Source: Blastomonas natatoria
Lineage (GTDB): Bacteria > Pseudomonadota > Alphaproteobacteria > Sphingomonadales > Sphingomonadaceae
Assembly: GCF_003201955.1 (NCBI RefSeq)
Contig: NZ_QJJM01000001.1
Span: forward strand, 62,001 to 126,000
DNA: 64,000 nt
Direction of reading: 5' to 3'
Shown here: piece by piece, positions 33,184-41,375 of the stretch
Numbering within the stretch: the stretch's first letter is position 1
How the letters are laid out: every line of letters begins with the position of its first letter
Position numbers and translations under genes: made by a program
The notes under the pieces: model-generated
What the model was told of the DNA's origin: nothing
Seen by the model: the letters and a program-made list of their open reading frames with translations, nothing else
Databases searched by the model: none

Positions 33184-33915
33184 ATGACATATTGCGTCGG
33201 GATGCGCCTGGACAAGGGGCTGGTGTTCATGTCGGACACCCGGACGAACTCGGGCGTCGACAATATCAGCACCTTCAAGAAGATGTTCACCTGGGAAAAT
33301 CCGGGCGACCGCTACATCACCGTGATGACCGCCGGCAATCTTGCCACGACGCAGGGGGTGGTCAGTGCGCTGGAGGAACGAACCAAGGCCCCGCACGAGC
33401 GCAAGCCTTCGATCATGGAAGCACCCACCATGTTCCAGGTCGCGCGGATCATAGGCGAGACGCTGCGCGACGAGATCCTGCGGACCCGGTCCATCGCGGG
33501 GGAGAGCGCATCGTCCACCTTCAGCGCCTCGATGATCGTCGGCGGGCAGATTGCGGGCATGGAGCCTAAGCTGTTCATGATCTACCCCGAAGGCAATTTC
33601 ATCGAGGCGGGCGACGACACACCATTCTTCCAGATCGGCGAGACGAAATATGGCCGCCCGATCCTGGTGCGCGCCTATGATCGCGACATGTCTTTTCATG
33701 ATGCGATCAAGCTGCTGATGGTGTCGTTCGATTCGACGATCAAGGCGAACCTGTCAGTCGCGCTTCCGCTCGACCTGCAGATCTATGCGTCGAACAGCTT
33801 TGCCGGACGCAACCGCCGCATCCAGGCAAGCGATCCCTATTACAATCTGATCGCCGACCAGTGGAGCGACGCGCTGAAGAGCGCCTTTCACTCGCTACCC
33901 GATTATACCGGGTGA
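33184..33915 (+). CDS. Anbu proteasome-like peptidase
   Basis: 243 aa. The start MTYCVGMRLDKGLVFMSDTR exposes Thr2 as N-terminal nucleophile after Met removal, with Asp and Arg of SDTRTNSGVD and Lys in STFKKMFTW near the positions used by proteasome beta subunits. This is Anbu (DUF of proteasome-type proteases), known to form large ring or helical self-compartments, whose substrates are unknown. An in-frame start at 33148 would add residues ahead of the catalytic Thr and is rejected. It ends the ATP-grasp/alpha-E/transglutaminase block, 97 nt after the transglutaminase. Confidence 0.9.
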   Translation: MTYCVGMRLDKGLVFMSDTRTNSGVDNISTFKKMFTWENPGDRYITVMTAGNLATTQGVVSALEERTKAPHERKPSIMEAPTMFQVARIIGETLRDEILRTRSIAGESASSTFSASMIVGGQIAGMEPKLFMIYPEGNFIEAGDDTPFFQIGETKYGRPILVRAYDRDMSFHDAIKLLMVSFDSTIKANLSVALPLDLQIYASNSFAGRNRRIQASDPYYNLIADQWSDALKSAFHSLPDYTG

Positions 33916-33956
33916 TGCCGCTTGCGCCCGCTTGCGCTGCGCCCTAATTTGGATGC

Positions 33957-35360
33957 ATGAACACCAGAACGCGCAACATCCTGATCTTTCTTGGCCTTTC
34001 CACAGCCGTCGTCGCGGGCGGCGGATGGTATTTCCTGAGCGGGGATACAGCAAGGCTCGACATTGCCGAGGTCAGCGGTCCGTCACCGGAGATCACCGCG
34101 CCGCGCAAGGAAACGTTTCCGACGATCAATGTCGCAGACGTGAAGCCGTGGGGCGCGAACGAGGCTCCCGAGGTTGCCGAAGGGCTGACCGTTGCGCGCT
34201 TTGCCGACGGGCTGGATCATCCACGATCGATGCTGGTGCTGCCCAATGGCGACGTGCTGGTGGCAGAAACCAACAGCCCGCCGCGTGAAAATCCCGGTAT
34301 CGAGGGCATGGTGATGCGTCTGCTGATGAACAAGGCGGGCGCGGGCGTCAAATCGGCCAACCGCATCTCGCTGTTGCGCGACAGCGATGGCGACGGCAAG
34401 GCAGAAACGAAGACACCATTTCTGGAAGGGCTGAACTCGCCTTATGGCATGGTTCTGATTGGCGACACGCTCTATGTGGCGAATACCGATGCCGTGATGG
34501 CCTTTCCCTATTCGGAAGGCCAGACGAAGATCACTGCCAAGGGTCGCAAGGTGCTGAGCCTGCCTGCACAGAAACCCAACAATCACTGGACCCGCAACCT
34601 GATTGCCAATGAAGACGGGACCCGGCTCTATGTTGCGATCGGCTCAGCCAGCAACGTTGCGGAAAAGGGGCTGGAGGTCGAAAAGGGCCGCGCGCGGATC
34701 ATCGAACTCGATCTCAAGACCGGCAAGAAGCGCGATTTCGCGGTCGGCCTGCGCAATCCGGTCGGTATGGCCTGGGAGCCCAATTCGGACGCGCTGTGGA
34801 CCGTCGTCAACGAACGCGACATGCTGGGGTCCGACCTCGTCCCCGATTACCTCACCAAGGTGGAGGCCGGCATGCATTTCGGCTGGCCGTGGAATTACTG
34901 GGGCGGATACGAGGATTTCCGCGTCGAACCGCGACGACCCGAGCTGCGGGAATATACCCGTCGTCCCGATTATGCGCTTGGCACCCATGTCGCGCCGCTC
35001 GGCCTGACCTTTGCGAGCGAGGCGGCTTTGGGTAGCGGCTATGCCAATGGCGCATTCGTCGCGCTTCACGGATCCTGGAACCGCAAGCCGGCCTCGGGCT
35101 ACAAGGTCGTGTTCGTTCCGTTCGGCGAGAATGGTCGTCCGGCAGTCACGCGCAATGCCGAAGGCAAGGTGACGGGCGGGTTACCGGTCAACGTGCTCTC
35201 GGGCTTCCTTACCAAGAGCGGCGACGCAAAGGGCCGCCCCACCGATGTCACCATTGACAGCAAGGGCGCGCTGTTGGTCACAGATGATGTCTCGGGCATC
35301 GTCTGGCGCGTGAGCAATCCGCAGGTGAAGGCAAGGCCGGTCGAAACCGCGATGCGGTGA
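33957..35360 (+). CDS. Membrane-anchored PQQ-type sugar / L-sorbosone dehydrogenase-like protein
   Basis: 467 aa. The N-terminal hydrophobic segment (ILIFLGLSTAVVAGGGWYFL) should anchor the protein, with the body in the periplasm. The six-bladed beta-propeller repeats of the GSDH/sorbosone family are visible: LDHPRSMLVLPNGDVLVAET, LNSPYGMVLIGDTLYVANTD, RNPVGMAWEPNSDALWTVVN, and VALHGSWNRKPASGYKVVFV. Members may use PQQ, but that is not assured for every homolog. It follows Anbu by 41 nt in the same direction and may or may not be part of that operon. Confidence 0.85.
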   Translation: MNTRTRNILIFLGLSTAVVAGGGWYFLSGDTARLDIAEVSGPSPEITAPRKETFPTINVADVKPWGANEAPEVAEGLTVARFADGLDHPRSMLVLPNGDVLVAETNSPPRENPGIEGMVMRLLMNKAGAGVKSANRISLLRDSDGDGKAETKTPFLEGLNSPYGMVLIGDTLYVANTDAVMAFPYSEGQTKITAKGRKVLSLPAQKPNNHWTRNLIANEDGTRLYVAIGSASNVAEKGLEVEKGRARIIELDLKTGKKRDFAVGLRNPVGMAWEPNSDALWTVVNERDMLGSDLVPDYLTKVEAGMHFGWPWNYWGGYEDFRVEPRRPELREYTRRPDYALGTHVAPLGLTFASEAALGSGYANGAFVALHGSWNRKPASGYKVVFVPFGENGRPAVTRNAEGKVTGGLPVNVLSGFLTKSGDAKGRPTDVTIDSKGALLVTDDVSGIVWRVSNPQVKARPVETAMR

Positions 35361-35648
35361 GCATCATCGGCGATCGCTTCCCAAAGCCCTCCCACTTGAT
35401 GGGGGAGGGTGGGGTGGGGGGATCGCGCCGGGTCAAGCATCCGTGAGCAATCGAACCCGGTCACATAACCGCCACCATCACCCCCACCGCCGCGACATGG
35501 GTGGCAAGCAGCCCAGTCTCCGCAGCCTTGCCCAGCAAGGGGGGGGGAGGGGGCCATGCTGGTGCGTGCTTCTTGCCTCACGAAAGTGGCACGGGAAAAT
35601 TGAGCATGAAAAGCAGGAACTTGCCCGGCTCCCCTGCGTAAATCCTGC
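35361..35648. repeat. Gene-free gap with G/C-rich hairpin repeats
   Basis: CCCTCCCACTTGATGGGGGAGGG (about 35386-35408) and a G9/A tract near 35540 belong to the CCCTCCC/GGGAGGG intergenic family. No gene is supported in this 288-nt gap. Confidence 0.55.
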
Positions 35649-35885
35649 ATGACCGATACAAACGACAACAACTCGCCCGTGCCCGATCAGGTGCGCCTGG
35701 CGGAGAAGGCGTTGAAGCTGAAACAGCAGGATGCGCAGCGCGACGATCCGGACTATCTGGAGCGTCAGACCGACACCGCAGATCAGGGCCGGATCGACGG
35801 TCCCAGTGACCATGATCCGCCGATGGGGGCGCTCGACGCCGAAGGGCACCGCCCCGTCCTCGAACGCTCCAGGAAGGTCCGCTGA
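35649..35885 (+). CDS. Small hydrophilic protein of unknown function
   Basis: 78 aa, very polar and acidic/basic mixed (QVRLAEKALKLKQQDAQRDD, then DNxSDxD-like GRIDGPSDHDPP). Probably disordered. It ends 3 nt before the HPF-like gene, so the two are likely cotranscribed, and it may be a stationary-phase partner. No known family identified. Confidence 0.65.
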   Translation: MTDTNDNNSPVPDQVRLAEKALKLKQQDAQRDDPDYLERQTDTADQGRIDGPSDHDPPMGALDAEGHRPVLERSRKVR

Positions 35886-35888
35886 TCC

Positions 35889-36203
35889 ATGCACATCCAG
35901 TTCAACACCGACAATCGCATTACCGGCGACCAGTCGCTTGCCGCACAGGCCGAGGACATCATCACCTCACGCCTTGACCGCTTTTCGAGCCGGTTGACCC
36001 GCGTCGAAGTGCATCTGGCCGATGTCAACGGTCCCAAGGGTGGCAGCGACGATATCGTCTGCACGCTCGAAGCCCGTCCCGAAGGCGGCAAGCCGGTGAC
36101 CGTCAAGGGCAATGCAGGTCAGGTCGAAAGCGCGATCCGCGATGCTTCCGACAAGATGCAGGCGCTTCTCGACACGCATTTCGGCAAGATGCGCACGCAC
36201 TGA
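35889..36203 (+). CDS. Short HPF/RaiA-family ribosome-associated protein
   Basis: 104 aa, the single-domain form of the ribosome hibernation family: HIQFNTDNRITGDQSLAAQA, LDRFSSRLTRVEVHLADVNG, then CTLEARPEGGKPVTVKGNAG and AIRDASDKMQALLDTHFGKM. It would bind the decoding centre of the 30S subunit and silence ribosomes under stress. The C-terminal dimerisation domain of long HPF is absent. A strong terminator follows 20 nt later. Confidence 0.82.
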   Translation: MHIQFNTDNRITGDQSLAAQAEDIITSRLDRFSSRLTRVEVHLADVNGPKGGSDDIVCTLEARPEGGKPVTVKGNAGQVESAIRDASDKMQALLDTHFGKMRTH

Positions 36204-36222
36204 TCGTCCTCCCGCCCAAACG

Positions 36223-36260
36223 AAAAGGCCCGCTGTCACGGCAATGACAGCGGGCCTTTT
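36223..36260. terminator. Strong bidirectional intrinsic terminator
   Basis: A perfect 16-bp stem: AAAAGGCCCGCTGTCA (36223-36238) and TGACAGCGGGCCTTTT (36245-36260) with a CGGCAA loop. The A-run/T-run on either side lets it end both the rightward HPF operon and the leftward M13 peptidase gene that converge here. Confidence 0.92.
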
Positions 36261-36281
36261 CTTGTCTGCGCTCCGGCGCGT

Positions 36282-38480
36282 TTACCAGATGCGGATGCGC
36301 TGCTCCGGCGGCAGATACAGTGCGTCGCCCGGCTGTACGTTGAACGCCTTGTACCATTCGTCGAAATTGCGGACGGTACCATTGGCGCGGAAGTTTGGCG
36401 GCGAGTGCGGATCGGTGTTGAGCTGCTGGCGCAGATATTCGTCGCGCGACTTGTTCCGCCATACCTGCGCCCAGGCCATGAAGAAGCGCTGGTCGCCGGT
36501 CAGCCCGTCGATCACCTTGTCTTCCTTGCCATTGAGGTGGATCTTGTAGGCGCGATAGGCCATCGAGAGACCGCCGACATCGCCGATATTCTCGCCGAGC
36601 GTCAGTGCGCCGTTGACGCAGGTCTTGCCGTCATCGAGCGGGCAGAGCGCGCTGTATTGCGCGACCAATGCGCTGGTCAGCTTCTTGAAATTGGCCTGGT
36701 CCTCGGGAGTCCACCAGTCGCGCAGCACGCCGTCGCCATCCGACTTGGAACCCTGATCGTCGAAACCATGGCCCATTTCATGGCCGATGACGCCGCCGAT
36801 CGCGCCATAGTTCACCGCCGGGTCCGCCGACAGGTTGAAGAAGGGCGGCTGCAGGATCGCAGCGGGGAAGACGATCTCGTTGCGCGGCGGCGAATAATAG
36901 GCGTTCACCGTCTGCGGCAGCATGAACCATTCGGTCTTGTCGATCGGCTTGCCGAGCTTCGACAGATTGTCGCGATAGGCCCAGGTGCCCGCCGCGATCG
37001 CATTGTCCAGCGCCTTGCCGGGGGTGATGGTCAGCGTGTCATAGGTCTCGAACTTTTCGGTATAGCCGATCTTGGGGGTGAACTTGGCAAGCTTGTCGCG
37101 TGCCTCGACCTTGGTAGCCTCGCCCATCCACTTGATGTCGGTCAGGTTGGCGGCCATCGCCTTGCGCAGATTGCCGACCAGCTCGTCCATCGCGGCCTTG
37201 TTCTCCGCCGGGAAATAGCGATCCGCATAGATCTTGCCGACGATCTCGCCCATCGAGCCTTCGACCGCGGCGACCCCGCGCTGCCAGCGCTCGCGCTGCT
37301 TCTGCTGGCCACCGAGAACCGTGCCGTAGAAGGCGAAATTGGCGGCATCGATGTCCGAAGGCAGCACGCTGGCAGCGTTCGAGAGGAAACCGGCTGCCAG
37401 CCAGGCCTGCCAGGCCTCGATCGGCGCGGTGTTGGCAAGCGTGAACAGTCCTTCGATGCCGGTGCCAAGCTTGGCGGCCTGTTCGGGCGTCAGCTTCTCG
37501 GCGGCGATCTCGTCGGCCGTCGGGGTCAGCTGGCGGACGACGAATTCCTGCTGGCCATCGACACCCACGGTCTTGATGAAGGTCTCGACCGGGAAACCAT
37601 TGCCGAGCGCGACCATCTCGGCCTTGCTCAGCTTGTTATAGGTGAGGTTGCGGTTGCGGCCGATCGCGCGGTCCCAATGTGCCGTCGCGATCTGCTTTTC
37701 CAGGTCATAGACCATCTGAGCTGCCTTGGCCGGGTCGGCATAGCCCGCCTTGCCCATCAGGAAGGTCAGATACTGCATATAGGCCGCGCGGACCTTCTGG
37801 TTCGCCTCGCTGTCGACCAGATAATAGTCGCGATCGGGCATGCCGAGCCCTGCCTGGGTGACCTGGAAGATATACTTGTCGGTCTGCTTGGAATCGATAT
37901 CGACATAACCGGCAACCGGGCTGCGGAAGCCGGGGGTGGCGAACAGCCTCGCCAGATCCTGGCGCGTCTTCACCGCCTTGATCTTGTCGAGATAGGGCTG
38001 GGCTGGGGCGAGGCCTGCTGCGTCAATGGCGGCCGTATCGAGATAGGCGTTATAGAAGGCCGCGACCTTGCCCGCGCCGGTGTCGATCGCCGGCTTGGTA
38101 GCGGCGAGCTCGTCGATGATCTTGCGCACGCGCTGCTCGGACTTTTCCGCGAGCAGGGTAAACGCGCCATAGCGGGCCCGGTCGGCGGGGATTTCGAACG
38201 TGTCGAGCCACTTGCCGTTGACATAGGCATAGAAGTCGTCGCCCGGCTTGACCGCGGGGTTCATCAGCGTCGTGTCGACACCCCATGTGCCCCAGAAATC
38301 GCGCGCGGTGGTGGTGACGCCTTCGGCGTCGGTGGTGCCGCCGCTGGCAGTATCGCCTGCGACTTCAGCCTCGATCAGCGTGTCGATATCGCCCGGCTGG
38401 GCATCATGCTCGTGCGCCTGAGCGGGTGCAGCCGCCAGGGCAATCAGCGCAGCGGACGCGAGCAGAAAATTCTTGACCAT
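36282..38480 (-). CDS. M13-family zinc metallopeptidase (PepO/neprilysin-like)
   Basis: 732 aa with a cleavable signal peptide (FLLASAALIALAAAPAQA). The N-terminal M13 domain starts at PAVKPGDDFYAYVNGKWLD. The C-terminal catalytic domain has the zinc site IGHEMGHGFDDQG (HEMGH near 566) and the third ligand in LGENIGDVGGLSMAYRAYK. The C-terminus ends in QRIRIW, the usual penultimate Trp. It would cleave small peptides in the periplasm or at the cell surface. Convergent with the HPF operon across the terminator; upstream lies phoD, same direction, 162 nt away. Confidence 0.93.
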   Translation of the reverse strand: MVKNFLLASAALIALAAAPAQAHEHDAQPGDIDTLIEAEVAGDTASGGTTDAEGVTTTARDFWGTWGVDTTLMNPAVKPGDDFYAYVNGKWLDTFEIPADRARYGAFTLLAEKSEQRVRKIIDELAATKPAIDTGAGKVAAFYNAYLDTAAIDAAGLAPAQPYLDKIKAVKTRQDLARLFATPGFRSPVAGYVDIDSKQTDKYIFQVTQAGLGMPDRDYYLVDSEANQKVRAAYMQYLTFLMGKAGYADPAKAAQMVYDLEKQIATAHWDRAIGRNRNLTYNKLSKAEMVALGNGFPVETFIKTVGVDGQQEFVVRQLTPTADEIAAEKLTPEQAAKLGTGIEGLFTLANTAPIEAWQAWLAAGFLSNAASVLPSDIDAANFAFYGTVLGGQQKQRERWQRGVAAVEGSMGEIVGKIYADRYFPAENKAAMDELVGNLRKAMAANLTDIKWMGEATKVEARDKLAKFTPKIGYTEKFETYDTLTITPGKALDNAIAAGTWAYRDNLSKLGKPIDKTEWFMLPQTVNAYYSPPRNEIVFPAAILQPPFFNLSADPAVNYGAIGGVIGHEMGHGFDDQGSKSDGDGVLRDWWTPEDQANFKKLTSALVAQYSALCPLDDGKTCVNGALTLGENIGDVGGLSMAYRAYKIHLNGKEDKVIDGLTGDQRFFMAWAQVWRNKSRDEYLRQQLNTDPHSPPNFRANGTVRNFDEWYKAFNVQPGDALYLPPEQRIRIW

Positions 38481-38642
38481 TCATAGCTCCCCGTATGTGT
38501 CAGAAGGCCCGAAGATACGGGCAATCGCCATCGGCCCGTGATGCACGGGCGGCGATGATGGTTGCAATCGTAATCAGGCCATAAGGGGGCTGCAAAGCTT
38601 TTCGGCAGGCGAACGCCCCTGATCGACAAACGGCTGGATTAG

Positions 38643-40328
38643 TCAGGCCGTGCCAATGGCGTCAGACGGGCTCCAGCGCGACCAGCCCGGCTCTGCGAGC
38701 ACCTTGCGCCCCGGCAGCACGCTGCGACTCTCGGTTCCGGCGAGGTCGAGCGAATGTTCGCGGATGGTGCGCATTGCGTGCCAGTTGGCCGTGGCCCGGT
38801 CCTGCGTGAGGTTGACCGTCATATAGCCGCGGCTGCTGGTGTCGGCCCATTTGAGCTGCGGATTGCCCCGCACGAGCGCGCCCGCGACATCTCTGGGCGA
38901 TATGGTCGGCGCATAGGCTTCGAAGCCCGGCGAACTGACCGAATGGCCTGCAAATTCGACACCGGCGGGCTTGCCATCTGCGGCGAGATCAAAGCCCCAC
39001 GCATTGTGGCTGTCCCCGGAAAGCACGACCAGATCGGCATCTGCCGCCTGCGCCGACTTGAGCAGGGCTTCGCGCTGGACCGGATAGCCGTCCCAGGCGT
39101 CCATGTTGAACGGCAGGCCTGCCTTGCTTGCGGCAAGCCCGGCGGCCGAGCGGGTGCGCACGATCTCGGGCGCGTCCTTGGGCACCCAGTCGGCGGTTTC
39201 CATTGGCAGCTTCATCGAGCCCATGACGCATTGCTGCGCCCAGACCTGCCAGCGCGTGCCCGATGCCTTGGACGCCTTGAACTGGTCGGCCAGCCAGCGC
39301 GCCTGATCGTCGCCGAACATCCGGCGGCTGGGATCCATCCAGGTCTCGTCGCGGAACTTGGCCAGCGCCTTGGCCAGATCACCGCCACCGGCAAAGGCCT
39401 CGGCGAGTTCGGCAGGCTTGTCGCGGCCCGACAGGCGGCTTTCGGTGCGGATGATCGTGGCGAGGTTGCCGATCTGATAGCTGGCCCAAAGCGGATCGGC
39501 CGGGGTCAGGTCGGCCACAGGCATCCATTCGCGATAGACCTGCTTGGCGATGCGGCGGCGGGTGGCATAATCACCCTCAGTCGCGTCCTGATGGTTCTGC
39601 GCACCGCCCTTCCAGGCATCGTTGGCGATTTCATGATCGTCCCACATCGCGATCATCGGAACGCTGCGGTGCAGCGCCTGCAGATCGGGATCGAGCCGGT
39701 AGCTGGCATAGCGCAGGCGATAGTCGGCCAGCGTGATCATTTCGTGATCGGGCTGGACCAGACGACCGGCCAGCGCCTGGGCGCGGGTCGGGTACACGTC
39801 CGGACCGTATTCGTAGATATAATCGCCAAGGTGCAGCGCGAGATCGATGTCGTTGCGCGCGGCCGCATGGCCATAGGCGTTGAACCAGCCAAAGGGCAGG
39901 TTGGAACAGGAAAAGACGCCGATATTGAAGCCGCCGGTTTCGCCCTTGGGAAGAGTGCGGGTACGACCGACCGGCGACATGCTGCCGTCTTCAGCCACGA
40001 AGCGATAGAAATACCAGCTGCCCGGCGTGAGACCGCGCACGGTGATCTTCGCAATATGGTCGCGCGCACCGCTGGAGGTGACCGATCCGCCGCCGACGAT
40101 CTTTGCAAAATCGGGCGACATCGAAAGTTCGGCTGTCAGACGCGCGTCGTTATCGGCGACATAGCGGGTCCACAGCAGCACCGAATCGGCGGCGGGCTCG
40201 CCGCTCGCCACGCCATGCGTGAAGCCGCGAGCCGCGAACAGGGCCTGCGCCGCACCGGGCAGCGAAAGCGCTGCAAGCCCGAAGGTTCCGGCCTTGATCA
40301 GCAGTCGGCGATCGATCGTCATGGTCAT
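38643..40328 (-). CDS. phoD: PhoD-family alkaline phosphatase (Tat-exported)
   Basis: 561 aa. The N-terminus has a Tat-type signal (DRRLLIKAGTFGLAALSLPG). The PhoD N-terminal domain (GFTHGVASGEPAADSVLLWT) and metal-binding core follow: HLGDYIYEYGPD, MWDDHEIANDAW and LSGDSHNAWGFDL. PhoD is a calcium/iron phosphodiesterase/monoesterase releasing phosphate from organic esters outside the inner membrane. AGGGG precedes the first of two ATGs. About 100 nt upstream on its promoter side lies an in-phase array of Pho-box half-sites, so PhoB control is likely. Confidence 0.93.
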   Translation of the reverse strand: MTMTIDRRLLIKAGTFGLAALSLPGAAQALFAARGFTHGVASGEPAADSVLLWTRYVADNDARLTAELSMSPDFAKIVGGGSVTSSGARDHIAKITVRGLTPGSWYFYRFVAEDGSMSPVGRTRTLPKGETGGFNIGVFSCSNLPFGWFNAYGHAAARNDIDLALHLGDYIYEYGPDVYPTRAQALAGRLVQPDHEMITLADYRLRYASYRLDPDLQALHRSVPMIAMWDDHEIANDAWKGGAQNHQDATEGDYATRRRIAKQVYREWMPVADLTPADPLWASYQIGNLATIIRTESRLSGRDKPAELAEAFAGGGDLAKALAKFRDETWMDPSRRMFGDDQARWLADQFKASKASGTRWQVWAQQCVMGSMKLPMETADWVPKDAPEIVRTRSAAGLAASKAGLPFNMDAWDGYPVQREALLKSAQAADADLVVLSGDSHNAWGFDLAADGKPAGVEFAGHSVSSPGFEAYAPTISPRDVAGALVRGNPQLKWADTSSRGYMTVNLTQDRATANWHAMRTIREHSLDLAGTESRSVLPGRKVLAEPGWSRWSPSDAIGTA

Positions 40329-40429
40329 GGGTTTGCCCCTCTCAGATTGTGTTTGCGTCCATCGGACAGCGCGGGCGCCTTTTGGTCAAGGGACATTGCG
40401 GGCGTGTGACAATGGGCCTTGTGGTAAAA

Positions 40430-40469
40430 ATTACAGAAATATGACATTAAGAGGTAATTTATGTGACAT
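40430..40469. promoter_or_regulatory. PhoB box array between phoD and the TPR gene
   Basis: Half-sites in strict 11-bp phase: ATTACAG (40430), ATGACAT (40441), AGGTAAT (40452) and GTGACAT (40463). Read on the minus strand these are CTGTAAT, ATGTCAT and ATGTCAC separated by 4-nt AT-rich spacers, matching the Pho-box repeat CTGTCAT-AAAT. A TGTCACA also lies at 40485. The site is placed to control leftward phoD and perhaps the rightward TPR gene. Confidence 0.72.
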
Positions 40470-40536
40470 TCATATTGCCATCATTGTCACATAAGCGTAG
40501 CATTTGGCTCGTCACACATGGAAAGGATATGCCGAC

Positions 40537-40947
40537 ATGAACACCAAAGTTATCACATTCGCGGCCCTGGCCGCCCTCGGTATGGCTGCTCCGGCTGTTG
40601 CCCAGCCTGTGCAGAGCCGGGCGGCGGCGAACGAAATCGGCTATGAGAGCGGCTCGCTCGGCTATGCCGCGCTGCTCAAGGGCAATTATCCGGTCGCGCT
40701 CGAACAGATGCAGGCCGCAGAAAAACAGGTTTCCCCCGCCGCCCGCCGCGATCCCGCTCGGTTGATCAACATGGGGCTGGCTTATGCGAAGATGGGCGAC
40801 ACCGCCTCGGCGCGCCGCCATTACGAGGCTGCCATCGGCGCCGATCGCTCCTTTGATGTCATCCTGTCCGACGGGCGCGTGATGGACAGCCGCGTCGCTG
40901 CGCGCCATGCGCTGCGCCGGCTCGATCAGGGCTATGCCAGCCGCTGA
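40537..40947 (+). CDS. Secreted TPR-like repeat protein
   Basis: 136 aa with a signal peptide (VITFAALAALGMAAPAVAQP). Two TPR-like helices pairs follow: YAALLKGNYPVALEQMQAAE and INMGLAYAKMGDTASARRHY. It would be a small periplasmic adaptor. It is divergent from phoD across the Pho-box array and ends in its own terminator, so it is probably a single-gene member of the same regulon. Confidence 0.75.
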   Translation: MNTKVITFAALAALGMAAPAVAQPVQSRAAANEIGYESGSLGYAALLKGNYPVALEQMQAAEKQVSPAARRDPARLINMGLAYAKMGDTASARRHYEAAIGADRSFDVILSDGRVMDSRVAARHALRRLDQGYASR

Positions 40948-40982
40948 GCCTCGCTGCCTTCAGGCATGGATAGCATTGCAAG

Positions 40983-41017
40983 CCCGGCCGGACATGCATC
41001 CGGCCGGGTTTCATTTT
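40983..41017 (+). terminator. Intrinsic terminator after the TPR gene
   Basis: CCCGGCCGGA (40983-40992), loop CATGCA, TCCGGCCGGG (40999-41008), then TTTCATTTT. It isolates the TPR gene from the lipoprotein gene downstream. Confidence 0.8.
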
Positions 41018-41209
41018 GGCCCAGGAACATGTGGCATTTAGGCCACGCGGGGCTTTATTTCGGGCCGTTGCGCAGCGCGTGCTGTTCTCCGGCAATTGTT
41101 TGCACGCTTTCGTCTACAGATAGTGAAGCCGTCGCAAGGCGCGCGAATCTGCGGGTTTGACCGCTGACCCGGCGAGATTGTCGCACAATCTTCACATAAG
41201 ACTCCAAAT

Positions 41210-41238
41210 CGTCACATACCTGTCTTCGACCTGTCATC
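41210..41238 (+). promoter_or_regulatory. Pho-box-like repeats upstream of the surface lipoprotein gene
   Basis: CGTCACA (41210), TGTCTTC (41221) and TGTCATC (41232) are spaced by exactly 11 bp, and a further CTTCACA lies at 41190. The match to CTGTCAT repeats is weaker than at 40430 or 45828, but position and phase fit PhoB binding about 140 nt before the ATG. Confidence 0.5.
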
Positions 41239-41375
41239 GAAATGGCCCGTCAGGGTCATCATGCCTGCCTATCTGCCGCCCCGAACGGTGTTCCAGGGGG
41301 TGGGAATCACAACATCTCCGCTCGTTCCTCAAAAGGCTGACAGCGCCTGCTGTCCTGATTTGCGGAGATTCCAAG

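Noticed and set aside
36405-38486. 693-codon plus-strand frame opposite the M13 peptidase
   Set aside because: Antisense shadow of a gene with intact zinc motifs and signal peptide.
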